From Azolla caroliniana (lineage: Eukaryota; Polypodiophyta): 64,000 bases of DNA. Both the position numbers and the translations under genes were made by a program. This document shows positions 10,835 through 22,990 of this stretch, one piece after another (the first letter of the stretch is position 1; every line of letters begins with the position of its first letter). The stretch is from contig JBHGNT010000010.1 of assembly GCA_043228905.1 (NCBI GenBank), forward strand, positions 21,142,001 through 21,206,000, in the 5' to 3' direction. The notes under the pieces are model-generated. The model saw only the letters and a program-made list of their open reading frames with translations. It was not told the DNA's origin and did not search any database.

Positions 10835-10950
10835 AGGCCGACCATTGCGTGTTTTTTTTATTTTTCATAAAAACATATCCTTCCATTAGTTTTAAAATAC
10901 ATATCAACTACAAAATACAAATTGATGGAAAGGCCGACCATTGCGTGTTT
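10835..10950 (-). mobile_element. Tiny 5'-truncated retroposon with 20-bp target duplication
   Basis: AGGCCGACCATTGCGTGTTT occurs at 10835-10854 and again at 10931-10950, flanking a 76-bp AT-rich insert. On the minus strand the insert ends in an A-rich tail (GAAAAATAAAAA), as expected for a LINE-mobilised fragment. The duplicated bases are Copia-3 RT coding sequence. I do not recognise the source of the insert. Confidence 0.75.
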
Positions 10951-11977
10951 GTGAAGAAGTTCGAGGGAGGAGATCTCCTCATTCTCCTGTTGTACGTGAA
11001 CAACATGTTGATTGCGGGAAGGAACCATATGAAGATATGAATGCTGAAGAAGGCTTTGAGTAGGTCATTCTCGACGAAAGATATGGGTCCGGCAAGGCAA
11101 ATCTTGGGGATGCACATTTTTTGGGACTGGACAAAGAAGTTATTGTGGTTGTCCCAAGAAAAAAAATACATGACAAAGGTGCTCCAAAGATTCGGGCCCA
11201 TGGAAAGCGGTCAATTCGACACCCCCCGACAAATAGTAAGCTATCTGGGACACAATGTCCAAAGATGAAGATAGATAAAGTTGAGATTATGAAGGTGCCC
11301 TATGCTTCAACAGTCGGAAGCCTAATGTACATGATGGTATGTACCAGGCCAGACATTAGATATGTAGTCGGAGTTGTTAGCCGATTCATGAGCAATCTCG
11401 GAAAAGAGCATTGGGTTGCGGTGAAATAGATACTTTGGTATCTGAGAGGCACCTCGAGCATGTGTCTCCGATTCGACCCAGGTAACCCCATGTTAGTAGG
11501 TTTCGCCGACTCGAACATGTCGGCTGATGTAGATACCAGTCAGTCCACATCCAGGTATGTCATGACTTATGCAGGGGGGGCCGTCTCGTGACAGTCGTGG
11601 TTGTAGAAGGCTGGGGCGTTGTTGACCACAGAAGCCGAGTATAGGGCAGTTGTAGAAGCTGACAAAGAGATCATTTGGATGAAGGGGTTTATTAGAGAGT
11701 TGGGAATTCGACAAGATGAATTTTGACTCTACTGTGACAACCAGAGTGCAATCCACCTTGCGAAGAATGCGGCCTACCACTCAAGGACCCTGCACATCCA
11801 GAGGAGATATCATTGGCTTCGAGAATGAGTAGAAGAAAAGGATTTTGTTTTGATGAAGATCCATATAGTGGAGAATGGATCTGACATGATGACGAAGGTG
11901 TTGTCGGCAAAGAAGCAAGATGCATGTCGGAGTCGGGTCAGACTGATGAACCCCCATTCCGGAATGAAGCGGGAGTT
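10931..11977 (+). pseudogene. Copia-3 Pol remnant (RT palm to RNase H)
   Basis: This is a copia RT with ADHCVFVKKFEGGDL and LLLYVNNMLIAGR, where the YVDD motif has become YVNN, followed by STVGSLMYMMVCTRPDIRYVVG. RNase H follows: FADSNMSADVDTSQSTS, TTEAEYRAVVEADKEIIW and LYCDNQSAIHLAKN. It ends with SENG-like ENGSDMMTKVL near 11900. Several stops (near 11038, 11428, 11588, 11726, 11826) and frame changes show decay. The lost catalytic aspartates alone would abolish polymerisation. The 5' part is cut by the Gyp-3 insertion. Confidence 0.9.
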
Positions 11978-12280
11978 TGTTGAGAAATAGGTCCCTTCCG
12001 GATGGGTTGAACACCGGATGGGTTGAACTCCAGATAAGAGAGATACGAGTTGGATTAGATGTCACCGATCCGGAATAAGATAAGAGTCTAGATAGGTATC
12101 CGGTAAATATGACACATTTGTAAATAGGTTTTAGTAACGCGCCTATTAGGGTCAATTTTTAGTTGAAAAGTTATCTAACTATAAAGATAACTAGGGCAAA
12201 ACTTTATGTATGTGATGTTCATCGTGAGTAACTGTATAGCGTGTGTGCCAGGTCATTGCCTCTACTATAGAAATCATAGC

Positions 12281-12341
<61 letters not shown>

Positions 12342-12585
12342 TGAGTGCTCTAGCATCTCTGATTGTAACCACATGTGGTCGAAGCAAATGAACTCAAGGT
12401 TGGTGCTTGTGGGTTGACTCTGTATTTCCTCTCATAGTGATTTGTTCGGAGTCTGAGGGCTCCCGTGGTTTTTTACCCAGTTAGGGGTTTTCCACGTTAA
12501 TATCTTGCGTGCAACATTTTTTGGTTTTGCTCTGCTTTGCTTGTTTCCCCCTTCTCGGTTGTGGTTGAGTCCCATTTTTCGAACA
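11978..12585 (+). mobile_element. Copia-3 3' LTR
   Basis: The LTR starts TGTTGAGAAATAGGTCCC just after a purine tract (AAGCGGGAGTT) and ends GTCCCATTTTTCGAACA. Start and end pair as imperfect inverted repeats. It contains a (GA)n tract (12283-12338) in the leader region and the TTTTCCACGTTAATAT segment common in copia LTRs. Confidence 0.8.
12283..12338. repeat. (GA)n microsatellite in the Copia-3 LTR
   Basis: About 27 GA units in the transcribed part of the LTR. Confidence 0.95.
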
Positions 12586-12815
12586 AGTTATGTAATGGAT
12601 GAGAAAACAAACAAGAAAATAGGCACAACCATAGCCCCCAAGAAACTTAGGTGTGACCCAAAAATAAATGTGTTATAGACAAGTCGCGATAGAGATAGGA
12701 GAACGAAATTTAATATAACATTAAGAATGATTACTCGCATTACTAACATAGATCTCCTAAAAGAGAAAGCCCATTATATACTTACAAATATACAATCATG
12801 TGCAAGTATGCCTGT
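12586..12815. other. Short spacer, nothing recognised
   Basis: This is AT-rich flanking sequence between the Copia-3 LTR and a solo LTR, with no reading frame or repeat that I can support. Confidence 0.5.
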
Positions 12816-13228
12816 TGTTGGGAAAACTGGTCCCTCTGGATGGGAAGAAGACAAGTTGGATAGGATGGAGAAGCAGTCAAATCGGCCTGAAGCCAATCGA
12901 CTGAAGAGTCAAATGATAGTGAGCTTGTCCGATTTGAAATTCAGATATTGCACAAGGAACCGATTTAGCACCGACTGGTGAGATAAGTCGAATCAGTTGA
13001 TAGCCAAAATAGCTGAGGCCAAAAAATCGACTAATCGATAACCGATTCAGCTATTAGCCAAATCGACCGAATTCGATTGGGCTATATTTGTAAATAGTCA
13101 TATATGTATATGAGTATAAATATAGTTAGGGCATGTAGTTATAAGGTGTGTAATAATAGTAAAAACTATTGTGGTTGTTGATGTAGACAGAGTTGTGGAG
13201 TGTATTGTTCTGTGTGTCTAGAGAGAAG

Positions 13229-13272
<44 letters not shown>

Positions 13273-13484
13273 CAGTCTGATAGACTAAGATGAGATCAAG
13301 GTCGTTGCTTGCGGGTCTCTTGTATTCGCTCTTGATATAGTGATTCTGTTCGGAGTTTGAGGGCTCCCCTAGATTTTTTCCACTCAAGGTTTCTGTCTTC
13401 TATTGTTTTTGTTTTTTTTTCGTGTTTCTCGTCATTCCTCATTGTTTCTTGTGAACCAGTTGTGGCCGGTCCCATATTTTAACA
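12816..13484 (+). mobile_element. Solo copia LTR
   Basis: This LTR begins TGTTGGGAAAACTGGTCCC and ends GGTCCCATATTTTAACA, matching the terminal pattern of the Copia-3 LTR but diverged inside. It has TATAAATATAG near 13114, a (GT)20 tract (13231-13270) and the conserved GTTCGGAGT.TGAGGGCTCCC segment. No coding sequence adjoins it. I could not find a clean 5-bp target duplication, so the exact borders are uncertain. Confidence 0.75.
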
Positions 13485-13485
13485 C

Positions 13486-14340
13486 ATGCAACCTCGTAGG
13501 ATTTACATTTGTAAACTTACGAAGTGCCTACAATATAGATGGCCCTTACAATATCATAAGGTACATGTTGACTACATGATTGTACAACCTTGCACTCTTT
13601 CATGTACATCCAAGAGGAGTAGGTTTGTGAGCATATCAAAGAGTGAACTTCCAATCCACGGCTATGTCTTTCACATTGTCCAGGTGTTCATTTGGTTCCC
13701 AAGTGGCTTAGGTAGCCTTTCCACAAGATTATATATTAAAGTTGTCGTCTTATCCTCTTTGAATCTTGGACTTCTTCAACTTCATTCTCAACCTCATCCT
13801 CAAGTTCCATAAGAGCGACCACTCGGGATGGTGATAAACAATCAAAGAATTGTGCTAAAGATCGATAAGCATTGTGTGGATTGTGTTTGTGGGGTAGGGG
13901 TGGTGAGTATAATAAGAAAGCCACATAGTTCATTTCCACAGATTCTCTTGTGTGAAGTCGCATCATGTACTCTAGTGGTAAGATGCCTATTCATTAGATG
14001 GACACTCGTTGTCCACCACTTCCACAAAGAATATTCTTTGGACCACTTTCACGATATGTGGGTTCTTGTTGTTCTTTGTATATCTTTCCATTGGAGGAAC
14101 TTCATAAACTTATTGGACAAGTATTCTTTTCCATCACTAGATTACAGACAATGAATCAATTTTCCATTTGAGAATTTGGGTCTGATTGAGCTTTTCATTC
14201 AAGATAAAGCTACCCATTTGCACATCTATTGTTGTTACTAATGATTAAATTAATATTCCTTTCTTCATGACATAAAATAGTGGAAGATGTCTTCCATTTA
14301 TTGACACTTTGTAGATCTTCCCCTAAAGTGTCACTCAAGC
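13486..14340 (-). pseudogene. Decayed copia integrase remnant
   Basis: On the minus strand near 14190-14060 the frames read NGKLIHCL, then SSDGKEYLSNKFMKFLQWKD. This resembles the copia integrase core around its second catalytic Asp (usually SDNGGEYLSNEF). The rest (14060-13486) has short frames with no firm match. Treat the outer limits as approximate. Confidence 0.4.
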
Positions 14341-15189
14341 TTGTCCATGTGAACAAGTTGATCCTTCAACGAAGACTTTGATGACACAATGTATGAGCGG
14401 TTGATGGGCAATGTCATGTATGTATGTATATGTTATATATAAGACAAGAAATTCCCATGAGATAATAACACATAAAACAATTAACCTCTTGAAATGTTTG
14501 ATTACATTGCATTGACAAATTAATTTGGTATAAGAAACCGTAATATTGGGTTTTGGTTCTATGAAAGATGTAGACATAGAGATAGAGGATAGGAGGATTG
14601 AGCGAAGGTGTTCATGGTAGAACATTGCTCAAGGGATCCTCACCCCCCTTGAAGATTGATGACATAGAAAAACCTTCATGACATATATGATAGTTAATTC
14701 AATAAACTTTAAGTAGATTAGTGGTTGGTGTCTAGTAGTGATTGTCTTTTCATGGCTCGAAGTTCAAAGATTCCTCGATACATTGGTCTAGTGTAGATAC
14801 CGAAAATTCACATTGTTAACAAAGAAAGGCCGAAAACAAGCTCGTAGGTTAGAGATTCCTCAGTACAACATTTGAGATGTGCATAGTTGGAACTGACATT
14901 GTTGGCAAAGAAATGTTGTAAACATTTGACTACCTTAAGGGAGATTCTTGGAATGTAGTAGCAACAAGTAGGATATGTCTTTCAATCGTGGAAAGATGTC
15001 ATCCACAAATCAAACAATATTGTTTAGCAACAAGAATGGCACAACATGCCAGCCCAATCATGTATCTCTCAAGCATGTGATAGAAATCACATGGTCAAGC
15101 TCCTGCAACATCCACCAACTTCACCAAGTGATATTTGGCTTGTCCACCAAGCCAACGAGGTGATATTATCCCTTCATTGCTTGTTAAGC
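14341..15189. other. No feature recognised
   Basis: AT-rich sequence with short frames only. GAGATTCCTCAGTAC-like and ACATTGTTGGCAAAGAAA-like phrases recur loosely between 14750 and 14950, but I cannot assign them. Confidence 0.4.
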
Positions 15190-15620
15190 CTTTTATGTCA
15201 TGTTTCCACAAATAATTGAATCAACTAGAGACGTCATACCCTCTATGTTCCCCATTACCATGAAGAAAGTGTTCATTGACATTGAAGTCACAAACCACAA
15301 CACCACTCCCCTAGTGATGGATGAGCACTTCCCAATTTTGAGCCTTCATATCAATGGGTTTGATGTCTGTGAGATCATGATAAATGAAGGGTGAGGTGCC
15401 AACGTCATTTGTGAGAAAAACACATGTGAATGCCTAGGCTTAACAATATGGACAACATGCTCCTTCGGCTATTCCACTTGATAAAGGATCTCACAATCCA
15501 TGCTAGAGGATTACCCATTCCAATTTTTGTCTTCTATTAATTTGTTCCTTATTTACATCGATGATGGGCTATTACTATGGAACCAACCTTGGTTACATAC
15601 CACCAAACTCAAACATTATT
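15190..15620 (+). pseudogene. Decayed gypsy protease remnant
   Basis: The plus strand encodes ILSLHINGFDVCEIMINEG, a stop, then GANVICEKNTCECLGL. This resembles a gypsy retropepsin (INGF.V...LID.GA.VNVI) with the catalytic triad lost. Downstream are GLPIPIFVFY-like residues and, near 15570, a weak LLLWNQPWLHTT that may correspond to the LLGRPWL tail seen in Gyp-3. Stops are frequent. Confidence 0.45.
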
Positions 15621-16660
15621 GGTAAAACCATCTAGTTTGCTTTCAACACTCTAAACCCAAATTCAATCTCTCAACACAACTGGACGCACGGTAGCTTGAT
15701 GAGCACTTCGTGGCATGCCAAGGGCATCAACATGGTGGATGGCTAGAGAATGCAAACAATATAAATATTACTTGACCCAACAACCCCAATTGATACCTTT
15801 TTTCCAGTCTGATTGATGTGTTGAAAGTAGTTGTCCAATACCATCTACGTCAATAAGCACTCACCACTACCATTGATATCAAGTTCATGATCCCACCAAG
15901 CGAACAACTATCACCAGCATGACCCACCAAAGAACCTATCCGAACTCACAAGGATAGAGATGCTCAATAGATAAAAACGTAGGTTTCCTTTGATATGCAA
16001 GAAACGGAACTAGGAGAATTAAACTTGGGCTCAACAAACAAATCTCAACCAAATTAGATCGAATGGTGACACAATTCCACATGTTTTTTCTTACTGGTTT
16101 CTCTCATGCCCAATCTTGATCACATTATAAGTCGAGAGACAATTTATTGTTAGTATATATTAATTATAATTCAAAATTAATTGTTTCTTTCACATATCTA
16201 AGCATCCTCTTGATTTTTAACTATGTTGTGCATACTTAAGCCCTTGCAAACGTTACTAATGTTAAACGAGGGAAATGAACAATTCTAGTATCTATGACAT
16301 ATCCAATTAGGCATGAGGAAAGAAGACCGCAGTAGTAAATACTTTTAAAAACCACACTCTACCACGAACTCATAAACTGCTTAATTACTTGATTTAAATC
16401 ATGAAGTGCTTATTATAAGGTTACCTGAGAAAGCCTACCTTTTAAGACAACATTATTAATTAATGGTGATGAAGTGCTTGTATAAGGTTATCTTATAAAA
16501 CCTTAACAGATAAACTAACTTTGGTCTCATTAGATGCAAGGGCAGTCATACAAAAAACTCCACAATAATAGAAGAAGGATTGATTGGGGGGCCAAGTTTA
16601 TGTAATGAATGGAATATAACGGTGGTAGTGACCCAGTCTCCTCCAACATTTGGGTGTTCA
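15621..16660. other. No feature recognised
   Basis: AT-rich sequence with no long frame, terminal repeat or RNA structure that I can support. Confidence 0.4.
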
Positions 16661-16680
16661 AATGTACATATCCTCAAAGG

Positions 16681-16985
16681 TCAAGGTTCATGGTCATGGT
16701 CATGGTCATGGCCATGGTCAAGGTTCATGGTCATGGTCATGGTCATGGCCATGGTCAAGGTTCATGGTCATGTTCATGGTCATGGTCATGGTAGCCTCAA
16801 GAAGAAGGATGACCCTCACGACAACCATGGGATTTCTAAACGTGACCATGACTGTGACCATGACCGTGACCATGACTGTGACCATGGCCGTGACCATGAC
16901 TGTGACCATGATGGTTGCTATGTTTATTATGGCCATTATGATCACGACTCTGACTGTGGCCGTGATCTTGGCCATGACCATGATC
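16681..16985. repeat. Inverted hexamer arrays (GGTCAT against ATGACC)
   Basis: From 16681 to 16797 the plus strand repeats GGTCAT with GGCCAT and TTCATG variants, including an internal repeat of the TCAAGGTTCATGGTCATGG type at about 36-54 bp. From 16843 to 16985 it repeats GACCATGACTGT/CGT, the opposite orientation of the same hexamer. The two halves could fold into a long imperfect hairpin with a loop of about 45 bases. The right half encodes the His/Gly tail of the reading frame described next. Confidence 0.85.
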
Positions 16986-17699
16986 TAATTGGGGTGGGAT
17001 GTATGTAGATCCAAAGGGTGATGGGGTGATGGGAGAAGGCGGGGGCTTCAATCCAGCGGTAGAGAAATCCACATCGTTTATGAAGGGCATCGCCAGCCAT
17101 GGCTGCGCTGCATTACCGTTTGGATCTATTGATGCTATGGGCTGTTGACCATCACCATCACCATCATAGACAGCCTTCTTCTCTGTCTCCTCCTCCTCCT
17201 TCTCTTCCTCATGATGATGATGATCAGAGCTAGAGACGGGCGCAGTTATGATGATCTGATCCAACGGACCTATCCCACCATGATTGGATCGGATGTCTGA
17301 TTCGGTAACTTCAGTTACTAATTCAAGGGGGTCGGTATTTATAAGGTTCGATTGGATGGGGGACTCACTTACTACTTCAGGAAGCTCTGCCCCTTTCTCT
17401 GTGGATGATGCAGGTAATGACAGTGGTAGTGGTGGAGAAGAAGAAGAAGACGGGTGAGAAGAAGGTGAAGCAGTAGGAAGTGGAGGCGGATCATCCCTGT
17501 GGAAGAAAGGGAGCCATTGGAGGCATGTTCTGCAGGGAGCAAGTAGATCCATGGGCAAGGAAAGAAGAAATGAGGAAGAAGAAGAAGAAGAAGTAGTAGA
17601 AGGAATAGTGTATGTGTATGTGTATGTGTATGTGGTAAGTAAGTGTGTGTATAGTGATGAAGAAGAAGATATTTTGATAGGCTCTTTTCTTACCAACAT
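16836..17699 (-). CDS. Histidine-rich protein of unknown function, candidate host gene
   Basis: This is a single open frame of 287 codons, or 238 if translation starts at the second Met (17552, MDLLAPCRTCLQWLPFF). I favour the second start because the first 49 codons lie in a TATACACA/TTCTTC simple-sequence stretch that looks like a 5' leader. The protein has a short Cys/Trp/Phe segment, a long Pro/Ser-rich region, an acidic stretch after DHHHHEEE, a segment PWLAMPFINDVDFSTAGL, and a C-terminal GHSHGHG repeat of about 45 residues. His/Gly repeats of this sort can bind divalent metals, but no transporter domain or membrane segment is visible. It has no retroelement similarity. It may be a real gene or a fortuitous frame extended by the hexamer array; I do not know its function. 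Confidence 0.45.
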   Translation of the reverse strand: MLVRKEPIKISSSSSLYTHLLTTYTYTYTYTIPSTTSSSSSSSFLLSLPMDLLAPCRTCLQWLPFFHRDDPPPLPTASPSSHPSSSSSPPLPLSLPASSTEKGAELPEVVSESPIQSNLINTDPLELVTEVTESDIRSNHGGIGPLDQIIITAPVSSSDHHHHEEEKEEEETEKKAVYDGDGDGQQPIASIDPNGNAAQPWLAMPFINDVDFSTAGLKPPPSPITPSPFGSTYIPPQLDHGHGQDHGHSQSRDHNGHNKHSNHHGHSHGHGHGHSHGHGHGHSHGHV

Positions 17700-17799
17700 A
17701 TTTTTGTTTTGTTTTGTTTGTGAGGTTTGGGCTGGAAAGGAGTGTGATGACTACTCTCTTGCTTGACCCACCACTTAACTTAGTCTTCAACTAGTTCTT

Positions 17800-19283
17800 C
17801 GCTTCTCCTTCTACGTGATCTCCATCGATCGATCGATCAATCCATCACCCACTCAAACAATGTTTACCTTTCTATCCCACAACTTGGACCAACATATCTC
17901 TACATATATTTGGGAAACTAAGACATTTTTCTTTTATTGTTCTGCTTGTTAGAATAAGTATGTGACAACCTAGCAACAATTTTATATACATATCTCTGTC
18001 GGAATTTGTTCCCCCTTTAATGCTCCACCTAGGTAGCATGCTTAAAAGTCCGATCGGATGTTCTAACCAATGAGAGCAACTTGTTCACCAAAACGTTGAT
18101 ATCTCTACAAGGTTATGATTGAATATTGTTATTCGGTTATATAAATTGTGTACATCATAATAGATGCATTTTAAGAAATAAAGTTTTAAGGGAAAATATA
18201 GGAAATATCCCTCCTCTCTTACATATATGTACATATGGGTAACATTGGTTGTACCTAGGGTAACTTTTTCAAAATATGAAAAATAGCCCTAAGGGATGTT
18301 TTAGGAAACAAACAAATTTATGGAAGGCTATATCACTTTCTTTACTTTTCTTTAGATATCACTTTATGCCATTGGGTAGACTTAGTCATATGGTGCCCAC
18401 ATGCATAAAATAATACATTCAGCTACGATTTGATATATGTACCGTCAAATTGAAATTATAAATTTGTGAGTTGGATACCAGAATGGTGAAGTTGTAGCTT
18501 GCACCCTCATTTTGACATGTCTCGACTCTCCACCCTAAATATTCTTGAAATAATGTTGCTTTGAATGAATTTTGTTGAAAGGTCAACTATACCATTTGAG
18601 ATATATCCTAGGCTCTAGCTAGAATGGTTAGCCTCAAACGCTAAGGCTTCTAGTGATTGCTATACGTTCCCAATGATACAAGTTTACAACGCCATGTAAA
18701 GAAAACATGACATTTCTAAAAGCTTAGATTTTCATCACTCTTAAGGAATTTAAGAGTATTTATTATAACCAATCATTTTCCTTTCCTTTATTATAAAAAT
18801 GAAACTTTTTCTTGTAAACCCAATTTTTTTGTTCATATTAAGCTCTTATTTTTAATCATTTTTAGCATGATGAAACTGGTAAATGAAAAAGAAATTAAAT
18901 GTATTGCACTCAATACAAACACTGAACAGGGTGGAAAGTTAATTGGTTAGACCTCTTTTTAAGGCAGAATTATAAAAAGAGGTAACCTAGGCTTCGTGAG
19001 GTGTCTTTAATCATTTTATTTTCCTAGTGTAATCTTGTTTATTAGCATAATTGAGTCTTTGCAACTATTCCCGATATAATTTTTTTCTATTTTTTGTAAT
19101 TAACCAACCCATGTGGCAAGCTATCAAGCTATGGACATAAGGCCTTGGGCTAAATGTCCAACTTTCACACATATTTATTAGATCATATATGTTTCCTAAT
19201 TTGCTAGATGCCATTATTGAATCTAGGGTTTGAATGCATGACAACCATGATTCCCCCCCCTGCCCTCTCTCTCTCTCTCGCTC
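17800..19283. other. No feature recognised
   Basis: AT-rich DNA with only very short frames. A CT-rich stretch at 19250-19285 immediately precedes the LINE. Confidence 0.4.
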
Positions 19284-22151
19284 TCAACCTTTTGCCAATC
19301 TAGATGATGATATTCCTTATTTCAAATCCAAAGGGGAAGTTATTGCCTTTGGTGACATGAATGCTCGTACAAGAAGCTTCTAACTTGATTCACAATAATC
19401 TTTCATGCCACATATCTCAAGGATACAAGAGGATATGCAAATGTATAGCCACTCTTCTAGCGATGAAAAAGATCCGGACCAATTTGGGAAGTTACTCCTA
19501 CAAATGTGCAATAATACCGGATTGCTTATTGCAAATGGTATTTCCTTATGGCCCAACACTAATGGTTTTACATGTAGAAAACACAACGGAAATAGTGTTT
19601 CCGAAGGTATTTTGGATCGTATACATAAATTCTCACTTGGTGAATGGACACTGGAATCCAATCATAGGCCTTTATGAATTGATCTCAAATGTATGCATAG
19701 GTTTGATTGTGAGAAGGCTATTGAAGATAATAAACAACCGCACTTGAGCATGAACCTTAAGTGAGCGCCCATGTATTCCAAGATGGTTAAGGATATGTTA
19801 CAAATGACAAAGATACAACATGGTGCCACACTAGAATGCAAATGGGAAGCTTTCAAGAAAGTCATTCTCTCATGTACAAACAAATGTTTTTCGACCAACT
19901 GCACATCTTGGAAATGCACCAAGAAACTTAGGAAAAAATGGTTTGATAAAGAATGTCATGAAGCTCGAAAGTGCCTTATGGGTTTGGATGTAGTTAAGGA
20001 TAGAGGGAATTACCAAAAGCATTTCCATGAGTATAAAAGGCTTATTCAAAGAAAGAGAAGAATATGGGAAGTTACTCAACCATTTCTCCAAACGCAAGAG
20101 AAAGCACATGCATGTGCTAAATTTTGGGGAAATCTAAAAGGGAAACGTGTTGAGAGTTATGGTGACTTAACTCTTCATGACTTGTCTATGCATTGTAAGA
20201 ATTTATATGAGTTATCTCTTGCCGGAAAGATGATGTGTTATGGTTCTCTTTCACATATGTCTCCCTTCTTTACAATTGAAGATATATGCATAGGACTTAA
20301 GAAATTGGCCTCTTGGAAGGTCGGCGATCTTCAATGTATAAAGGCTGAAATGCTTAAATGGACGGGAAAGGAAGCACATGTATGGATAAGCGACATGTTT
20401 AATGATGCATTGCAACATGGTATGTCGTACGATTGGACTACAAATTGGATCAAACCTTTACATAAAGGTGGAGATGTAAATAATGTAAACAATTATCGAA
20501 CCATCATGGTTAGCTCATTAATGGCAAAACTATTTGGATGTATAATGGAATCAAAGATAAGTGTATGGGTTGAAAAAAATGGTAAGAGAGCTTATGGACA
20601 AGCTAACTTTCGAAAACACCATAGCACCATTGATCACCTTGTCACCCTTCGAGTATTAATGGAGGAAAGTCGCCTTAGAGGTAAAGGTTTATATTGTTGA
20701 TTTGTAGACTTCAAGAAAGCTTTTGCTATGGTACCTCATGAGCATCTTTGGAGGCGAATGGAAGGACTTGAGGTGCCAAGGGAATATATGCTTGCAATTT
20801 CCCGAATTTATGAGAAGGTTATATGTTGTGTGCACATGAGAGATAAACTTTCAAACTTTTTCAAAAGCACTATTGGCGTTAAGCAAGGATGCCCACTCTC
20901 ACCAACACTATTTGGTCTATGCATTGATGAATTGGAAGAAATGATTATTAAGTTTGTAAAGGAAGAATGTGTTGAAGAAGTTGCCATTGGGAATGTTGTG
21001 ATTATGCTTTTGCTATATGCAGATGATGTAGTGCTTTTTGCAAATACCTTAGGAGATGCACAAAAGCTTATGAAGGCATTGGAAAGAATTTGCATGCATA
21101 CTAAATTAAGTGTCAATAGCTCTAAAAAAAAGATTATGCTTGTGAAGAGCCAAAAAAGAGATAAATCATGCATGATGTACAACAATGAGCCACTTGAATG
21201 TGTGGAAAGCTTCAAATATCTTGGCCTTGAAGTTCCTTCAAATCATAGATGGAATGAATGTGCTACACGTTGCTTAGAGGCGGGTAAGCGAGCATATTAT
21301 GCATTTCAAAACACATGCAATCTTGGAGATATTAAGTGTTGGGTCCTCAAGAAATATCTTTTCGACACTTTGGTGACACCGGTTCTTCTCTATGGGGCAG
21401 TAACATCCCTAAATCTATGTGGAAAGAGTTTGAAAATGTCCAAAAACATTTTCTTACAAAGTTCTTACAAGTTAAGAAACAAACGCCCTGCACCCTCCTC
21501 CTTGAGACAGGATCGTTTTCCATTGAAATCATGGCCATGGAAAGGGTTGTTGAATACATGCTTAAGGTTCAAAAAAGTCCATCACATCGACTTCCTAATT
21601 GCATGGGAAGCAAGCAAAAAGATCCAAAAGGCGCATAGAAGCAAAATTTTGTGTTCCGGTTGGATGCAAGATATAGAAAAATGGTTTGGTAGATGGGATG
21701 CGAGACACTTGCTTCATGATGCATCATTAGATTCCTCTATAAATGAGGCCTTTTTGCAATGCCAATGTATCATGACATGGGACAAATGTGGAGGCTCACG
21801 GTTCACACATTATGCTACACATGTTGCACCTAACTACAAAACCATATTCTTTGTGGAATGGGGAAATCATACACGTCGATACATGTTAGACCATGCTTTC
21901 CACATCTCTTCAACCGAGCCCATACATGTTAGACCCTACTTTCCACATCTCTTCAACCGAGCCCAATCCTTGCATGAATTCCTCTCACAACCACAATGTG
22001 CACTCTCGATTCCAACATTCATTGGTAAAGTTCTTGAACATCGAGAGTCACTACTCACTTTCACACGTATCACGTGAAATGTAATATTTTTGGTCTCATA
22101 GGTCATATTTGACCTCCGAAGATGATAATATAATCTATCTATCTATCTATC
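19284..22151 (+). pseudogene. LINE ORF2 (endonuclease, reverse transcriptase), 5'-truncated, tail (ATCT)n
   Basis: The plus strand enters in the endonuclease domain (GEVIAFGDMNARTR near 19345, then ILDRIHKFSLGEWTLES and HRPL near 19670). The RT follows: NWIKPLHKGGDVNNVNNYRT, FVDFKKAFAMVPHEHLW, GVKQGCPLSPTLFGL and the catalytic LLYADDVVLF near 21020. Stops lie near 19382, 19675, 19760 and 20698, with a frame change near 21430. No polyA follows; the copy ends at 22151 in (ATCT)n, as in RTE-type LINEs. The clade is otherwise uncertain. A second, 160-bp copy of its 3' end lies at 7857-8018 on the other strand. Confidence 0.88.
21880..21965 (+). repeat. 43-bp tandem duplication in the LINE
   Basis: ATACATGTTAGACC.T.CTTTC through CAACCGAGCCC occurs twice in direct succession (21880-21922 and 21923-21965), with two differences. 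Because 43 is not a multiple of three, it shifts the frame. Confidence 0.85.
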
Positions 22152-22599
22152 TCGTAAAAGCACACACAATTATCTTAATTGTATGTAAAAACCATTATTA
22201 GAACTTCTCATCCATCTCTACCTATGTACATAAATGGACATCCTATAAAGCCATTAGTAAACCTAAATATACATTTGAGGAAATGATCCCCACGTGCTCC
22301 AACATCCAAATCTTCCACATGAGAATGTCTTTAAACTTCTTAACCTAGGCTTTCAATCTATCTCTACCATCAAACATGAAAGCATTACACATCTTCCGAT
22401 TGTGTTGTAAGCCCATCGTAGAAATTGGAATATGATCTCTATCTCATCAATTGGACCATTTTAAACATACTAAACAAAAACCCATTGTCGAGGCATCAAA
22501 TAACAATGGGACAACAGTAGCTAGATATCTAACAAGTAAATCCAAATTATATGAGCTATAAGACGTTTAATGAACCTATGTGTCATGTCTTCCAATTGA
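22152..22599. other. No feature recognised
   Basis: AT-rich flank of the LINE; no supported coding or structural signal. Confidence 0.4.
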
Positions 22600-22990
22600 A
22601 TGGTGCAAAAGAAGTATATATGTGACCCAATCCTTATCTTCTTAATGTTGAACATAATGGGAATCCACTAATCATGACTCTCCACAGGAACTCCTTTGCA
22701 CAAAATGGCAAATGAGAATGCCAACTACATTGCAATATTTGCCACCACCTTGCACTTGAGTTGTATACATCCCACACTTTTTTGGTTTTAGGTGACAACC
22801 AAGACAACAAATGCTTTCGAGACAACCAAGACAATGATGATACGGTATATTTGTAGTGATTTATAAGACCCAGTACCATCCTTTAACTGCCAACCCACCC
22901 AAAGAACACCATTTGCTTTTATTGGGAAAGATCCCTGCAACAATGGTATATCTTGCAATTTTACCCAAATAAATCTCCATTTTGGGGGAA
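22600..22990 (-). pseudogene. L1-type LINE remnant (zf-RVT region)
   Basis: On the minus strand (22879-22634) the frame includes KVWDVYNSSARWWQILQCSW and PFCAKEFLWRVMISGFPL. This fits the segment before the zinc-binding tail (zf-RVT) of plant L1 ORF2, where a K.FLWR.....P pattern is usual. It is short and decayed. Confidence 0.5.

Noticed and set aside
12816-13484. A 5' LTR of a complete copia element
   Set aside because: No primer site or coding sequence follows it; the next 800 bases have only a doubtful minus-strand integrase trace.
16681-16985. Regular repeats that could suggest a CRISPR array
   Set aside because: The units are contiguous hexamers without unique spacers, in plant-like DNA full of retrotransposons.
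16836-17699. Metal transporter (ZIP or CDF type) because of the HGHGHSH repeat
   Set aside because: No membrane segments or transporter motifs are present; only the low-complexity His/Gly tail is shared.
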